Notes: generated from the sequence alone by a model not told the origin. A DNA stretch of 64,000 nucleotides from Argopecten irradians (GCF_041381155.1 NC_091134.1:66750969-66814968), one strand, 5' to 3'. Shown: positions 40,201-48,495, counted from the stretch's first letter. Translations and numbers: made by a program.

Positions 40201-42344
40201 TTAGTTTGATTAATGTAATGACTTTATCATGTCTGTCATAACTTAACACTCCTAGTATAATGTAATGACTTTATCATAGTCTGTCATAACTTATCACTCC
40301 TAGTATAATGTAATGACTTTATCATGTCTGTCATAACTTATCACTCCTAGTATAATGTAATGACTTTATCATGTCTGTCATAACTTATCACTCCTAGTAT
40401 AATGTAATGACTTTATCATGTCTGTCATAACTTATCACTCCTAGTATAATGTAATGACTTTATCATGTCTGTCATAACTTATCACTCCCATAATAATGTA
40501 ATGACTTTTTCTTTATCAGTTGGCCTGCTTTGTAGTATTTTCTAACAGTGTATAATGTAAACCTACTTATTTTAGCGGTAGTTTTATTTTAGCGCTTTTC
40601 ACGCTGTTTTTTTTAGCTCATTCATGTTCATCGCTAAATGTTGTAAAAGGGTATTGACGGTATTGAACCACCGCATTGCCCTACTATATATATATATATA
40701 TATATATTATTTTAAGAAAAATCCTTACGGACGAAGTCTATAAGAAATAAAAACAATAACGAATGACTAGTTATATATATATAACAATAATAAACATCTC
40801 CTGAAGAACAGCGACAGCTGGGAAAACGTTAGAGATCGATGGCAGATTTGTTTTCGTTTTTTTTCTATTTAAATTCCATCACAAGGATATTCAACATTTA
40901 TTTATTATATATAAATATATATATATATATAGCTTTACAGTACATTATTATGTATATATCACTTTTATGAGTTGTTTACACTTAGCTAGATATCCAGTAT
41001 TTTAGTCTGTAAATCTAGATAAACAACCTAATGTTTTCTTTCTCTTGCTGTAAAACTGTTTTAGAGTGGTAATGCTGTGTGCATAGCAGCACAACGTTAC
41101 TGATTCTGAAACATTTTTATGATTCATGTAAGATTATGACTAATAATCAACTGATAAAGTGCTTTTATTTTTGAACTTTGAGCTGTATCTGTATTACAAT
41201 GCTTTGCTATTTTTTGCCATTCTGGGTTGAAGTTATTATAATCACCAATTAAAGTATAAGCTCTATAATATTTTGATCACAAGTATGCTCTATAATATTT
41301 TGATCACAAGTATGCTGTGAAGTTGTTGTAATTGCAGCTTCTGTTAATAATGTTGAGATTTAAGTCCACACTTGTCAAAAGAATACTGTGAACGCTTCAA
41401 CACCTTAACAGTGGAAGTCAACAGATAAAACTAAATCACTTACAATACAATTCACTCATTTTAAACCCTCTAGATTCACAGTAATTATAATTATTATAAT
41501 GGTGTTCTATCATCTTTTTATATGGGCTTTTGAGGGAATAAACATCGGAATATGAATGTCCCTGTATTGTCTGTAAATATATGATCAGCATACTGATCAC
41601 CATTTCAATTTTATATGCATAATGCATATGCAGAAAGAAATCAGTTAATAATCTATACAGTGAGGATAATAAATACCTGGTAAGTGTACAGGTAGATATA
41701 TATGGGTAGGTATAAAAACTTAGATTCTTCTATTCAATGTTCAGTTAGGAAATGTATATTTTGAGAATATATGGAAAGACATTTTTATCCATATGCAGGG
41801 TATCAACGAAAATGAAACACAAAGCTATTTCAAAATTGTAAAAATGCTAATCCGTGTGCCAATCTCTCATACTTGCAGTTTATAGGAGATTATTTGAAGT
41901 AAAGAGTTCTGATGTTCATCGGCCCAAAGCTAAAAAAAAAAAAACCTTATAGAACGACAGAATAATTTAGACTAGATTTAATGTAGATATATCTTGTATG
42001 GCATGTCTATTAATTTATTGTTGAAGAGGTGGGGGGGGGACTTCAAAATCTTATTTATCTTTTACTAATGTGTACTGAAAGCTCATTGTGTATCCGATTA
42101 GGCTTCCTTGGCCAAGATTAAGGTCTAAGTTAACACTTTTACTTGTTAATACAAAACAAAAACACTTCTGCAATGAACTCTTAAACTGGTCTTCAGTCTC
42201 AATGAGATGGTGAGATCTGGTCAAAGCCATTTCTGTTTTTATTCTTCATGTGAAATTTAAGTAAATAGTTTTTTGGGGAAATCAAAATAAATTTTACCTA
42301 ATTAATAATTTGTTCTTTAATTGCAGGAGAAATACGGAAGTTAA
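12800..42344 (+). CDS. ARFGAP2: ADP-ribosylation factor GTPase-activating protein 2/3
   Basis: Golgi ArfGAP that stimulates GTP hydrolysis on Arf1 and works with the COPI coat. Inferred exons: 12800-12871, 13406-13597, 14137-14268, 21463-21640, 22190-22311, 23120-23265, 28813-28941, 29198-29365, 29579-29722, 30026-30070 (possible cassette), 32445-32571, 32830-33039, 42327-42344. All junctions are GT-AG in matching phase, giving 560 residues (545 without the cassette); human ARFGAP2 has 521. The N-terminus carries the ArfGAP zinc finger C26-x2-C29-x16-C46-x2-C49 with arginine finger R54 in HRSLGVH, then FIRS and GGNANA. Exon 5 has [15 protein letters not shown], and exons 6-7 a charged helical stretch ending ERLGMG. 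Two ISS motifs follow ([10 protein letters not shown] near 472 and [10 protein letters not shown] near 499), then the amphipathic tail [17 protein letters not shown] and EKYGS-stop (human LQDRYGSY). The start ATG sits in CCAAAATGG. Family assignment is secure; choosing ARFGAP2 over ARFGAP3 is not, because invertebrates usually have one such gene. Confidence 0.92.
13198..13238. repeat. (CA)n microsatellite in ARFGAP2 intron 1
   Basis: Pure CA dinucleotides preceded by two CGCA steps, within the first intron. Confidence 0.9.
14269..15134. other. ARFGAP2 intron 3, first part
   Basis: AT-rich intron. Poly-A-rich stretches near 14380-14435, with GTTGTGTTTTC and GGTCGGTAGG-like parts, recur in inverted form at 17900-18005 and look like a dispersed bivalve repeat. 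At 14983-15055 an 11-bp perfect inverted repeat (CGTTCAACCAG and CTGGTTGAACG) forms a hairpin. No exon is seen. Confidence 0.5.
15135..16385. repeat. Split repeat unit 'X' on both sides of the hAT element, with an inverted copy inside it
   Basis: Left half about 15135-15317 and right half 16243-16385 join into one roughly 330-bp unit interrupted by the hAT. The same unit, inverted and uninterrupted, lies at about 15565-15965 inside the hAT. Shared landmarks are TTTCTGAAATATTATCAAGC-like, TGTCAAAACAACACT, CCTTTGAAGTTTAATCACGA-like, ATTTAGGTTCAAAA and ACGATCGT. Identity is imperfect, so both copies are old. Its own family is not recognised. Confidence 0.65.
15318..16242. mobile_element. Non-autonomous hAT transposon with 8-bp target duplication
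   Basis: The ends are TAGGGCTGCC(A/G)C in inverted orientation, the usual hAT start. The 8-bp direct repeat TTAATCAC flanks it exactly (15310-15317 and 16243-16250). The 925 bp contain no transposase frame. The subterminal parts are rich in CGATA/TATCG-like motifs (ACGATATATTG, TGTATCGCGGTAC), typical of hAT transposase binding regions. Confidence 0.85.
16388..17738 (+). mobile_element. Hairpin-capped element with ~160-bp tandem core (copy 1)
   Basis: It begins with a hairpin (16388-16419: AGCTCACCTGGTCC, loop GAA, GGACCGAGGTGAGCT), followed by GTCCGTCGTCCGTC. It ends with CCAGGTGAGC, about 6 nt, then the hairpin AGGCCC-TCT-GGGCCT and CTTGT (to 17738). Between lie about seven imperfect tandem units of roughly 160 bp, each with ACGACTTCTTCTCTGAAA, CAATGGTAGCATCCTTATAG and a GC-rich GGGGCCTGAGGGGCGGGG part. 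Frames through it are chance. Rolling-circle (Helitron-like) or foldback kinship is possible but not shown. Confidence 0.7.
17739..18010. other. ARFGAP2 intron 3 between mobile elements
   Basis: Contains the inverted counterpart of the 14380-14435 dispersed repeat (GGTCGGTCGG followed by GAAAACACAAC and a T run). No exon is seen. Confidence 0.4.
18011..19217. mobile_element. Tigger/pogo-like non-autonomous DNA transposon
   Basis: The left end CAGTGGACCCTCGATAATCC and the right end (reverse complement CAGTGGACCCGCGATAATCC) form inverted repeats of the Tigger type. TA lies at both borders (18009-18010 and 19218-19219). Subterminal copies of TCCGGATTA and TTCCGGAC recur near both ends. The 1,207 bp have no frame above 73 codons and no DDE transposase motif, so this is a non-autonomous or internally decayed copy. 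Confidence 0.8.
19218..21462. other. ARFGAP2 intron 3, last part
   Basis: AT-rich intron with no recognised gene. A 31-bp direct duplication (TTAATATTAGAAATATTGAA and following) lies at about 20459-20517. It ends at the pyrimidine-rich acceptor TTATCTGTTTCAG of exon 4. Confidence 0.5.
21631..21952 (+). repeat. Tandem array of the exon 4 splice donor
   Basis: The exon 4/intron 4 border AACAAGGATATAG/GTATAC is followed by about twelve imperfect copies of a 22-27 bp unit, AAGGATATAGGTATACATTG plus a short GAGAAAC-type linker. Eleven of the copies keep GGTATA and the last has AAGTATA. The array therefore repeats the last coding bases and the 5' splice site itself. Confidence 0.85.
22465..23010 (+). 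mobile_element. Hairpin-capped element (copy 2), 3'-truncated, in intron 5
   Basis: It begins with the hairpin AGGTCATCTGACC-GAA-GGTCAGGATGACCT (22465-22494), then GTCCGTCGTCGTGCGCC. About 2.6 tandem units of roughly 163 bp follow (TCCTACTCCTCC, GGTGTGAAACATCAT, CCCTAGGGGCTGAGGGGTGG). No 3' hairpin with CTTGT is seen, so the right end is missing. Confidence 0.65.
23266..24052. other. ARFGAP2 intron 6 before the array
   Basis: AT-rich intron. The stretch 23545-23880 contains related GATTTGGGGAAAAT segments and the palindrome GGGCCGAATTCGGCCC, and looks like an unclassified dispersed repeat. No exon. Confidence 0.4.
24053..28793 (+). repeat. 34-bp minisatellite array, ~139 units, filling intron 6
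   Basis: Units read TACACAGGGTAGACTTACCC followed by CATACTTTAATTAG, 34 bp, head to tail for 4.74 kb with mostly single-base variants (GCACAC, CACTGGG, TATCTC, AATCAG) and a few units shortened by a dozen bases. Each unit holds a small palindrome GGGTA-GACT-TACCC. The array ends 19 bp before the AG of the exon 7 acceptor. There are no unique spacers, so it is not a CRISPR array. Confidence 0.97.
30026..30070 (+). other. ARFGAP2: Candidate 45-nt cassette exon of ARFGAP2
   Basis: Preceded by a T-rich acceptor ending TTTTACAAAG and followed by GTAAAT. Its length is a multiple of three and its phase (1 in, 2 out) fits both neighbours, so it can be included or skipped. It would add an acidic segment, [14 protein letters not shown], at a place where vertebrate ARFGAP2 also has an acidic stretch. 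It rests on splice signals and frame only. Confidence 0.5.
30071..31212. other. ARFGAP2 intron 10, first part
   Basis: AT-rich intron with no exon or element recognised. There are short GGTCAAAGGTCA-type repeats near 30090. Confidence 0.4.
31213..31575 (+). mobile_element. Hairpin-capped element (copy 3), short and complete
   Basis: 5' hairpin AGGTCACCTGAGAC-AAA-GTCTCTAGTGACTT (31213-31243). 3' end CTCAGGTGACTGTTA followed by AGACCC-AT-GGGTCT and CTTGT (to 31575). The inner part (363 bp total) has a single core with TTTTTCTCCAAAAATGCTGA. The architecture equals copy 1 with different stem sequences, so this small copy defines both ends of the family. Confidence 0.7.
31576..32444. other. ARFGAP2 intron 10, last part
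   Basis: AT-rich intron. No feature apart from the acceptor GTGTTACAG before exon 11. Confidence 0.45.
33040..34617. other. ARFGAP2 last intron, first part
   Basis: Start of the 9.3 kb last intron. If the donor at 33040 is not used, reading continues for VNRP and stops at 33052-33054, giving an alternative C-terminus. No element was recognised; 33990-34480 is less AT-rich and may be old repeat. Confidence 0.4.
34618..35130 (+). repeat. Nested direct duplications in the last intron
   Basis: A block of about 105 bp (from CATGAGTCAAAAGT to GACTTGCTAAAGTC) occurs twice in a row, at about 34771-34874 and 34878-34983. Flanking parts (GAAGACTTGCTAAAGTC, ATAATGTACCTTTTA, GGCAAAAGTAT) also recur between 34632-34755 and 34968-35090. 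This points to an older, longer duplication. Confidence 0.7.
35511..35860. mobile_element. 350-bp MITE with CACTTTAAAGTG-type ends
   Basis: The left end CACTTAAAGTGAACAGTCGG and the reverse complement of the right end CTTTAAAGTGAATAGTCGGG match over about 27 bp and read GTCGGGCAA inward. The ends are themselves palindromic around TTTAAA, which hides the target duplication. There is no coding capacity and the superfamily was not determined. Confidence 0.65.
35861..36864. other. ARFGAP2 last intron, middle part
   Basis: AT-rich. It contains a 9-bp-arm hairpin at 36471-36505 (TATAACGCC and GGCGTTATA). No exon seen. Confidence 0.4.
36865..40510 (+). repeat. 47-bp minisatellite split by a LINE
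   Basis: Units begin GTCTGTCATAACTTATCACT and continue with CCTAGTATAATGTAATGACT and TTATCAT. About three copies lie left of the LINE (36865-36989) and about six right of it (40213-40510). The phase continues across the insertion with only a short overlap, so one array was interrupted. Confidence 0.9.
36990..40212 (-). mobile_element. LINE with endonuclease and reverse transcriptase (CR1/Jockey type), 5'-truncated
   Basis: Read on the minus strand. An AP-endonuclease domain begins near 40155 ([39 protein letters not shown]) and continues in a second frame at 39646-39083 ([17 protein letters not shown]). RT lies at 39120-37606 ([41 protein letters not shown], catalytic MYADDTT). The tail is at 37563-37294 ([20 protein letters not shown]). 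Three frame changes (near 39680, 39100 and 37590) separate the four blocks; otherwise the frames are open, so the copy is fairly young. The 3' end is a (TAA)n-type tail on the array side. ORF1 is missing; the endonuclease frame is open up to the truncation near 40212. Confidence 0.92.
40684..40930. repeat. (TA)n tracts around a retroelement-like remnant
   Basis: TA dinucleotide runs at about 40684-40707, 40772-40782 and 40905-40930 bracket a roughly 200-bp piece that contains the hammerhead-like motif. Confidence 0.7.
40794..40837 (+). ncRNA. Hammerhead-ribozyme-like motif (minimal type I, Penelope style)
   Basis: Core strings occur in the right order: CTGAAGA (40801-40807, fits CUGANGA), then CAGC-GACA-GCTG (40809-40820) as stem-loop II, then GAAA (40822-40825). 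Stem I is ATCTC (40796-40800) with GAGAT (40832-40836), directly next to the core. Stem III is tiny (A40825 with T40830, possibly A40826 with T40829), and the cleavage position would be after A40831 (NUH = TTA). An A-G instead of G-C closes stem II, so activity is uncertain. Such minimal hammerheads are known from Penelope-like retroelements. Nothing else of such an element was recognised. Confidence 0.45.
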
Positions 42345-42418
42345 TGTCCAACTGGAGATGATTTCTACAGATTTTACAGTGAAAGTTGGTTTTTACTGTT
42401 CAAGGATGCATCAGATCT

Positions 42419-42424
42419 AATAAA
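42419..42424 (+). terminator. Polyadenylation signal AATAAA of ARFGAP2
   Basis: Canonical hexamer 75 nt after the ARFGAP2 stop and about 50 nt before the 20-bp array. If used, the mRNA would end just before or at the start of the array. Confidence 0.5.
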
Positions 42425-42472
42425 GACAGCACAGACATTCATTTTTGGTCCTAAACTGTCATTGTTAACTAT

Positions 42473-44123
42473 CGACTGTGGTCACTAGCCCAGGACTGTC
42501 GTCACTAGCCCAGGACTGTCGTCACTAGCCCAGGACTGTCGTCACTAGCCCTGGACTGCCATCGCTAGCCCAGGACTGTCGTCACTAGCCCAGGACTGTC
42601 GTCACTAGCCCAGGACTGTCGTCACTAGCCCAGGACTGTCGTCACTAGCCCAGGACTGTCATCCCTAGTCCAGGACTGTCGTCACTAGCCCTGGACTGCC
42701 ATCGCTAGCCCAGGACTGTCGTCACTAGCCCTGGACTGCCATCGCTAGCCCAGGACTGTCGTCACAAGCCCTGGACTGCCATCGCTAGTCCAGGACTGTC
42801 ATCACTAGCCCAGGACTGTGGTCACTAGCCCAGGACTGTGGTCACTAGCCCAGGACTGTGGTCACTAGCCCAGGACTGTGGTCACTACTCCAGGACTGTC
42901 GTCACTAGCCCTGGACTGTGGTCACTAGTCCAGGACTGTGGTCACTAGCCCTGGACTGTGGTGACTAGTCTAGGACTGTCGTCACTAGCCCTTGACTGTG
43001 GTCACTAGCCCAGGACTGTGGTCACTAGCCCAGGACTGTGGTCACTAGCCCTGGACTGTGGTCACTAGTCTAGGACTGTCGTCACTAGCCCTGGACTGCC
43101 ATCGCTAGCCCAGGACTGTCGTCACTAGCCCAGGACTGTCGTCACTAGCCCTGGACTGCCATCGCTAGCCCAGGACTGTCATCACTAGCCCAGGACTGTC
43201 ATCACTAGTCCAGGACTGTCGTCACTAGCCCTGGACTGTGGTCAATAGCTCAGGACTGTGGTCACTAGCCCTGGACTGTGGTCACTAGTCTAGGACTGTG
43301 GTCACTAGCCCTGGACTGTGGTCACTAGTCCAGGACTGTGGTCACTAGCCCAGGACTGTGGTCACTAGCCCTGGACTGTGGTCACTAGCCCAGGATTGTG
43401 GTCACTAGCCCGAGACTAACTAGCCCAGGACTGTCGTCACTAGTCTAGGACTGTGGTCACTAGCCCTGGACTGAGGTCACTAGTCTAGGACTGTCGTCAC
43501 TAGCCCTGGACTGCCATCTCTAGCCCAGGACTGTCGTCACTAGCCCTGGACTATGGTCACTAGTCCAGGACTGTCGTCACTAGCCCTGGACTGTGGTCAC
43601 TAGTCCAGGACTGTGGTCACTAGCCCTGGACTGTGGTCACTAGTCTAGGACTGTCGTCACTAGCCCTGGACTGTGGTCACTAGTCTAGGACTGTCGTCAC
43701 TAGCCCTGGACTGTGGTCACTAGCCCTGGACTGTGGTCACTAGCCCTGGACTGTCGTCACTAGCCCTGGACTGTCGTCACTAGCCCAGGACTGTCGTCAC
43801 TAGCCCTGGACTGTGGTCACTAGCCCTGGACTGTCGTCACTAGCACTGGACTGTGGTCACTAGTCTAGGACTGTCGTCACTAGCCCTGTACTATCGTTGC
43901 AAGTCCTGGACTATCATCGCTAGCTTTGTACTATCGTTGCAAGTCCTGGACTGTCATCACTAGCCCTCGACTGTCGTCGCTAGCCCCGGACTCACTGTTA
44001 TTGGTAGCCCTGGACTGTCATTACTAGCCATGGACTTTCGTCACTAGCCCTCGACTGTCGTCGCTAGCCCTGCACTCACTGTCATTGGTAGCCCTGGACT
44101 GTCGTTGCTATCTCTGTACTGTC
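42473..44123 (+). repeat. 20-bp minisatellite array, ~82 units
   Basis: Two main unit types alternate irregularly: CAGGACTGTCGTCACTAGCC and CTGGACTGTGGTCACTAGTC, with a third, CTGGACTGCCATCGCTAGCC. The TAGTC variants make GGACT and AGTCC palindromic within one unit. The right end (from about 43880) is more degenerate, with single-base and length changes, as expected at the old margin of an array. Confidence 0.95.
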
Positions 44124-46246
44124 TGTGATCAGTGTTGATATAGATACTTGTCGGCCTTTCTCTCCATCACTGATGAACTTGTGTAATTCTACATCAGTAA
44201 TACTAGAAGCACCATTCCACCTTTCACCTCTAACATACTGTTTATTTCCATCTGAAAGTACGACGACTACCGGTCAGCGTTGTAGTTAGTGATCATGTCA
44301 TTAACTGCACTCCTAGGCATTGTAATTGGGCAGCGTGCAAAGACAGGTATAGTTATATGTGTATAGATACGGTGCTTCTCTGATATCTACACAGAATGCA
44401 GTATTCTCTCCAGCTGTAAAACAGGAAACTAATTTGTTGTCATCATTGCCAAGAAATATCAAGATCATAAGATATTATTTATCACTGTTAGAGTGTAATT
44501 GTGAGTGTGTGGCACTGTAGGAGTGTTTAAAGAGTGATATAGAAAATTCAGATTTCAGAGGTACTGAAAGTGAAGAGAGTAATTGGAGACTTTGGACGAC
44601 TGTAAAGTGATGTATGAATGAACGGTTGCTGACATATTGTCCAGAACTTTTTTGATCTGGCTTTGGTCTTCTCTGTCTACATTGTATTAAATAGGTTATA
44701 TCATCAGAACTCGCACACAAACATAGGGCCATGGTATACATATATGTAGACAGATTTGTATTTTATTTATTTCTCTCCTATTTTCCTTAAAGTGAAAAAC
44801 AATTATTTTCACTTTTGTGGCCGCATGTGTGTGCAGATAAACAGTTTCTTGCATAATGTATAATGTAAGAAGGTTTATGGGAGCTGTGAAATCTAAGTGA
44901 TCCTTTCTATGTGTGAGAGAAGACAGTGTGGTATATATCCATGGCTGATGTATGGTCTTGTTGAGTGGTTAGTTCGACTTAATAACATGGGGTTTTCTTT
45001 TAATTTTAATGGGTTGCCTGTGTGGAAGTTATGAAATGTCAGATATTGTCAGTTAGTGCCGTTTTCATTGTATAACTTACTTAATGCAGAAAATAGGTAA
45101 AAACTTCACATGAATTATGTCCGTTACTAAGCATGGCCACATTCTGACTTTCAAAGGCAGTTCTTATAGTTTGTGGAAAATGTTAAAACTTATTCCAAAT
45201 GTAATCATTGTTATTTTGTAAGACAAGATAATATATAAATATTATATTTCACTTTAATTTGCACATGAAAGTAACTTACTGCATATTTATAGATACTTCT
45301 AATGACACATAAATAAAACATAATATAGATACATGACACATATTTGTATAGTTTTGTTCAGTGCTGTATGTCATAGTTGGTTATGAATTAAATGCATATT
45401 TCATCTTCAAATCCTTTAAATTACTTAATGGATTGTATGACCTCACAACCTTTGACATTTGGTCAAGGTCATGTGTTGATGCATCATTTAGGTTGTTGTT
45501 TACTCGTCTAAGAGTCCCCAAGTACCATGTATGTATATTACACACTGCCTTAGGTATCACTTCTTTTATTATATTTGGGGAGATTACTTCAAAAGGTGGC
45601 AAAAAATGTGGAAAAATGTGTTACTTAATTCACTCTGATTATCTGCAAAGACATTTATGATATTTATGTGTTAAGATATGTAAAATTTTCCTGTATTTGG
45701 GAATCATTCCTTGTTGTGTTTATGCCATATTCAGAAAGGTGAAGGGCAACTTGTAGCTTTTGGTGACAAAAATGTATAAAAAATGACTTTGAAGTCTCCT
45801 TCATATTAGTTGCTTTCAAATGAATGTGTCTGAAGTAAATGATACTGAACATTTGTCATTTTTACAGCGATGTTTGTTATTCGAATGAAATACCAGGGAG
45901 ACATTTTGATTGGTACTACTGGTGAAACCTGAATGATCTGTTTTTGTTAGTACGAGATGATATACATGTACTACATCATGTTATAGGACATAGTATCAGC
46001 AGTTCCCACCTGTCGAGAAATGATACACTCAAAACAAATGTCTAATAGTAGCAATTGTCCAAATTTTATATGTTGTTCCTTACTTAACATTTCAGCTCTA
46101 AATGACATTACTCTAGTATAATGATAATACGTTACAATTGCATAAGCTAAAGAAATTACTAGATTTATGTTATTTACAAATTCAAAATTTTGAAAGCAGA
46201 CTGCAGAAACTTGATGCAATGCTATTATTAGATAACATTTGAGGCA
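44124..46246. other. Region downstream of ARFGAP2, no gene seen
   Basis: AT-rich sequence, possibly a longer 3' UTR of ARFGAP2 followed by intergenic DNA. Frames up to 99 codons (45361-45660) have no domain character or splice support. Confidence 0.45.
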
Positions 46247-46268
46247 CATGGCAAGGTATGTATAAGTT

Positions 46269-47672
46269 CCCAGTGGGCACACAACATCCGGAGGACGTTT
46301 TTATTAGGTCCGATCGCAACGTTGCATTTAGGTTGCAAAAAGGTTGCAAATGAAAGTTTGGGGAACGTTTTTTGACAACGTCCGCCGAATGTTTTCATAT
46401 AATGTTTTCACAACGTTTGTATGTTACGTTGTTTATTTTCATTATTCTAGTATTTTGAAGTACAATAACAACAAAATATAGTGTTTATATAATATTTTAA
46501 TGTCTTCTGCTCATCCTGCATGAAATACGTGCAACAACTTCCACCTAGACTGTTTGTGTAGGAGCCATTTCACGTACTTCCGTGTGTACTTATGTAAGCA
46601 TTCTCATCTGTAAAAGAAAAACAGAATAAAATATTAAAAATCTATATAATGATTTAGACGATATATTTTTCATGTGCCGGTACGTTATTACATAAATAAA
46701 AACACAAATAGGATACAGGCACATCAGGGAATTTTTATAAGTTAATGTATATGTGTATACATACTCAAAATACTGACTACACATATAGATAAAATAACTT
46801 ACCGCGATATAATATAATAAACACATTCTTTTAAAAACAAGTTTGTATACGAATCAACAAAGACTTACCTTGAAATATTTTGTCGATATCTGGAAGTTAT
46901 ATATCCTGTTTGGATGCTGTCGAGGCTAAGAAATGTTATCGGTGTGAAGCACGTGTGTACACAAAGTTTGAATGAACAAAGAACCGGAAGTGAAAATAAC
47001 CGCGCAAACACCAAACAAATCTTTACGAGTTTCCACTCCTAGTTTCTGTAGTGTGCGGGGAAAATATGTAAAATGTCATATAAATAAAATCACAATTTAT
47101 TGGTATAAAAAGACGCTTTATTCTAATGATTTTATTTTTTTGTTTTAAATAGTTAATACCGACCCCTAGCGGATAAACTTTAAAATGAAAGGGAGGCAAC
47201 ACAACTCTTTTATCATAACTCGGTAGTTTACATATTTGACGTAATAATCGGTATGTAAACTTGGTATTTATAATTATACTTTTTGTTTTGTTTTCATCTA
47301 TTCAATTAATACCTATAGTATTTGTAATTAAAAAAATAAATCTATTTAAAAGTACAAAAAATGATTAAGTATTTTTTTATAAGTTAATAATTATTGAAAA
47401 AAATATAAGGCCTACTTGTATGTATCATTATTTGAATAGATTCATTCGCTTCCTCTAAAAGTTGTTTCCAACAATAATACTTTTTGAAATATATTAAATA
47501 ATTGTCAAAGTTTTTTTCCTAACCATATAAAAACATTCTCAGGACGTCAAGTGCTAATGTCGTGAGGACGTTTGGAGAAAAACGTTCTCACAACATTGTC
47601 AGAATGTCCCCGACGTCGCAACCTAAATAAAACGTTGCCAAAATGTTGTCCGGACGTTATGTGCCCACTGGG
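46269..47672. mobile_element. 1.4 kb DNA transposon with CCCAGTGGGCACA inverted ends
   Basis: The left end CCCAGTGGGCACACAACATC and the right end (reverse complement CCCAGTGGGCACATAACGTC) begin imperfect inverted repeats of about 90 bp, rich in AACGTT, GGACGT and TTTAGGTTGC motifs. The interior is AT-rich and non-coding. The superfamily is not certain and the target duplication is unclear, because the outer flanks are also inverted copies of each other (CATGGCAAGGTAT at 46247 and, inverted, ending 47691). Confidence 0.7.
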
Positions 47673-47845
47673 TTATAGATACCTTGCCATGTTATAGACT
47701 ATAACGTATGCTGCCTTACCATGTTATAGACTATAACGTATGCTACCTTACCATGTTATAGACTATAACGTATGCTACCTTACCATGTTATAGACTATAA
47801 CGTATGCTACCTTACCATGTTATAGACTATAACGTATACTACCAG
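47673..47845 (+). repeat. 32-bp tandem repeat, five units
   Basis: The unit is CTATAACGTATGCTACCTTA plus CCATGTTATAGA, with internal palindrome TTATAGACTATAA. It starts directly at the right end of the preceding transposon. Confidence 0.85.
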
Positions 47846-48344
47846 TATAACTGTCCTGTAGTTTTTACTATAATGACCGTTACTCGGCCTGTCCATAAGT
47901 GATAGTTAGGTTTATACCGAGTTTGCTGCCTGGCCAGAACTGACCAAAGCTTTATTTCTGTACATAGATGGGTATATAGTGGTGATGCTTGGTACTGACC
48001 AGACAGCTGTGTAATCCTTGTAAGATGGTGAAGATGGAGAATATCTGTTACATGGTAAAATAAAACTTTCTACATAATAATGCTTTTTGTTGTTGTTACA
48101 CTATACATGACCTTGTTCTAATAGAACCAGTCACTGTGTATTTTTATCAACCAAATTCGCAAAATTTGACCTTGAAATGTCAAATTTCCGGTCTCCGATA
48201 TTTCTGAAATTTTCACTATAACCACTTGCTATTATGTAGTTTGCAAATACAAAAATGTGTACAATAACTGGAAGTGAGGGAGCCATTGGGGAAAAAAATC
48301 TAAAAAGTGAAAAAATAGCCCTTACTTTTATTTCCCTATATTTA
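47846..48344. other. No gene seen
   Basis: AT-rich sequence. An 87-codon minus-strand frame across 48131-48394 overlaps the foldback repeat and has no domain character. Confidence 0.4.
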
Positions 48345-48495
48345 TCAATATACAAGTGATGCCCCATAATGGAGCGACATGACGATTTATCCACCCGAGA
48401 GTTGTTATTTCACCAGAGGGCATAGTCCAAGGGTGACATGACGACTTGAGGATGGGCAAATCATCATGTCGCTCCATCACGGGGGCATCAGTTGT
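48345..48495. repeat. Foldback repeat with ~40-bp arms
   Basis: The left arm around TGATGCCCCATAATGGAGCG and the inverted right arm around CTGATGCCCCCGTGATGGAG pair with few mismatches and share GGAGCGACATGA. The middle is about 60 bp and itself contains CATGACGACTT, a further copy of the arm's CATGACGATTT motif. Confidence 0.7.

Larger units (their letters stand above)
40511..42326. other. ARFGAP2 last intron, final part
   Basis: Apart from the TA tracts and hammerhead-like motif, AT-rich sequence with a 28-bp tandem duplication at about 41264-41320 (CTCTATAATATTTTGATCAC). It ends at acceptor TTTAATTGCAG before the last exon. Confidence 0.45.

Noticed and set aside
44155-44200. CTGATGA string considered as a second hammerhead
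   Set aside because: No stem II or GAAA at a suitable distance.
45361-45660. 99-codon plus-strand frame downstream of ARFGAP2
   Set aside because: It has an antisense partner frame of similar length, no recognisable domain and no splice signals at its ends.
46590-46826. Hydrophobic 78-codon minus-strand frame resembling a membrane protein
   Set aside because: It lies in the AT-rich interior of the 1.4 kb transposon. T-rich codons give hydrophobic residues by chance.
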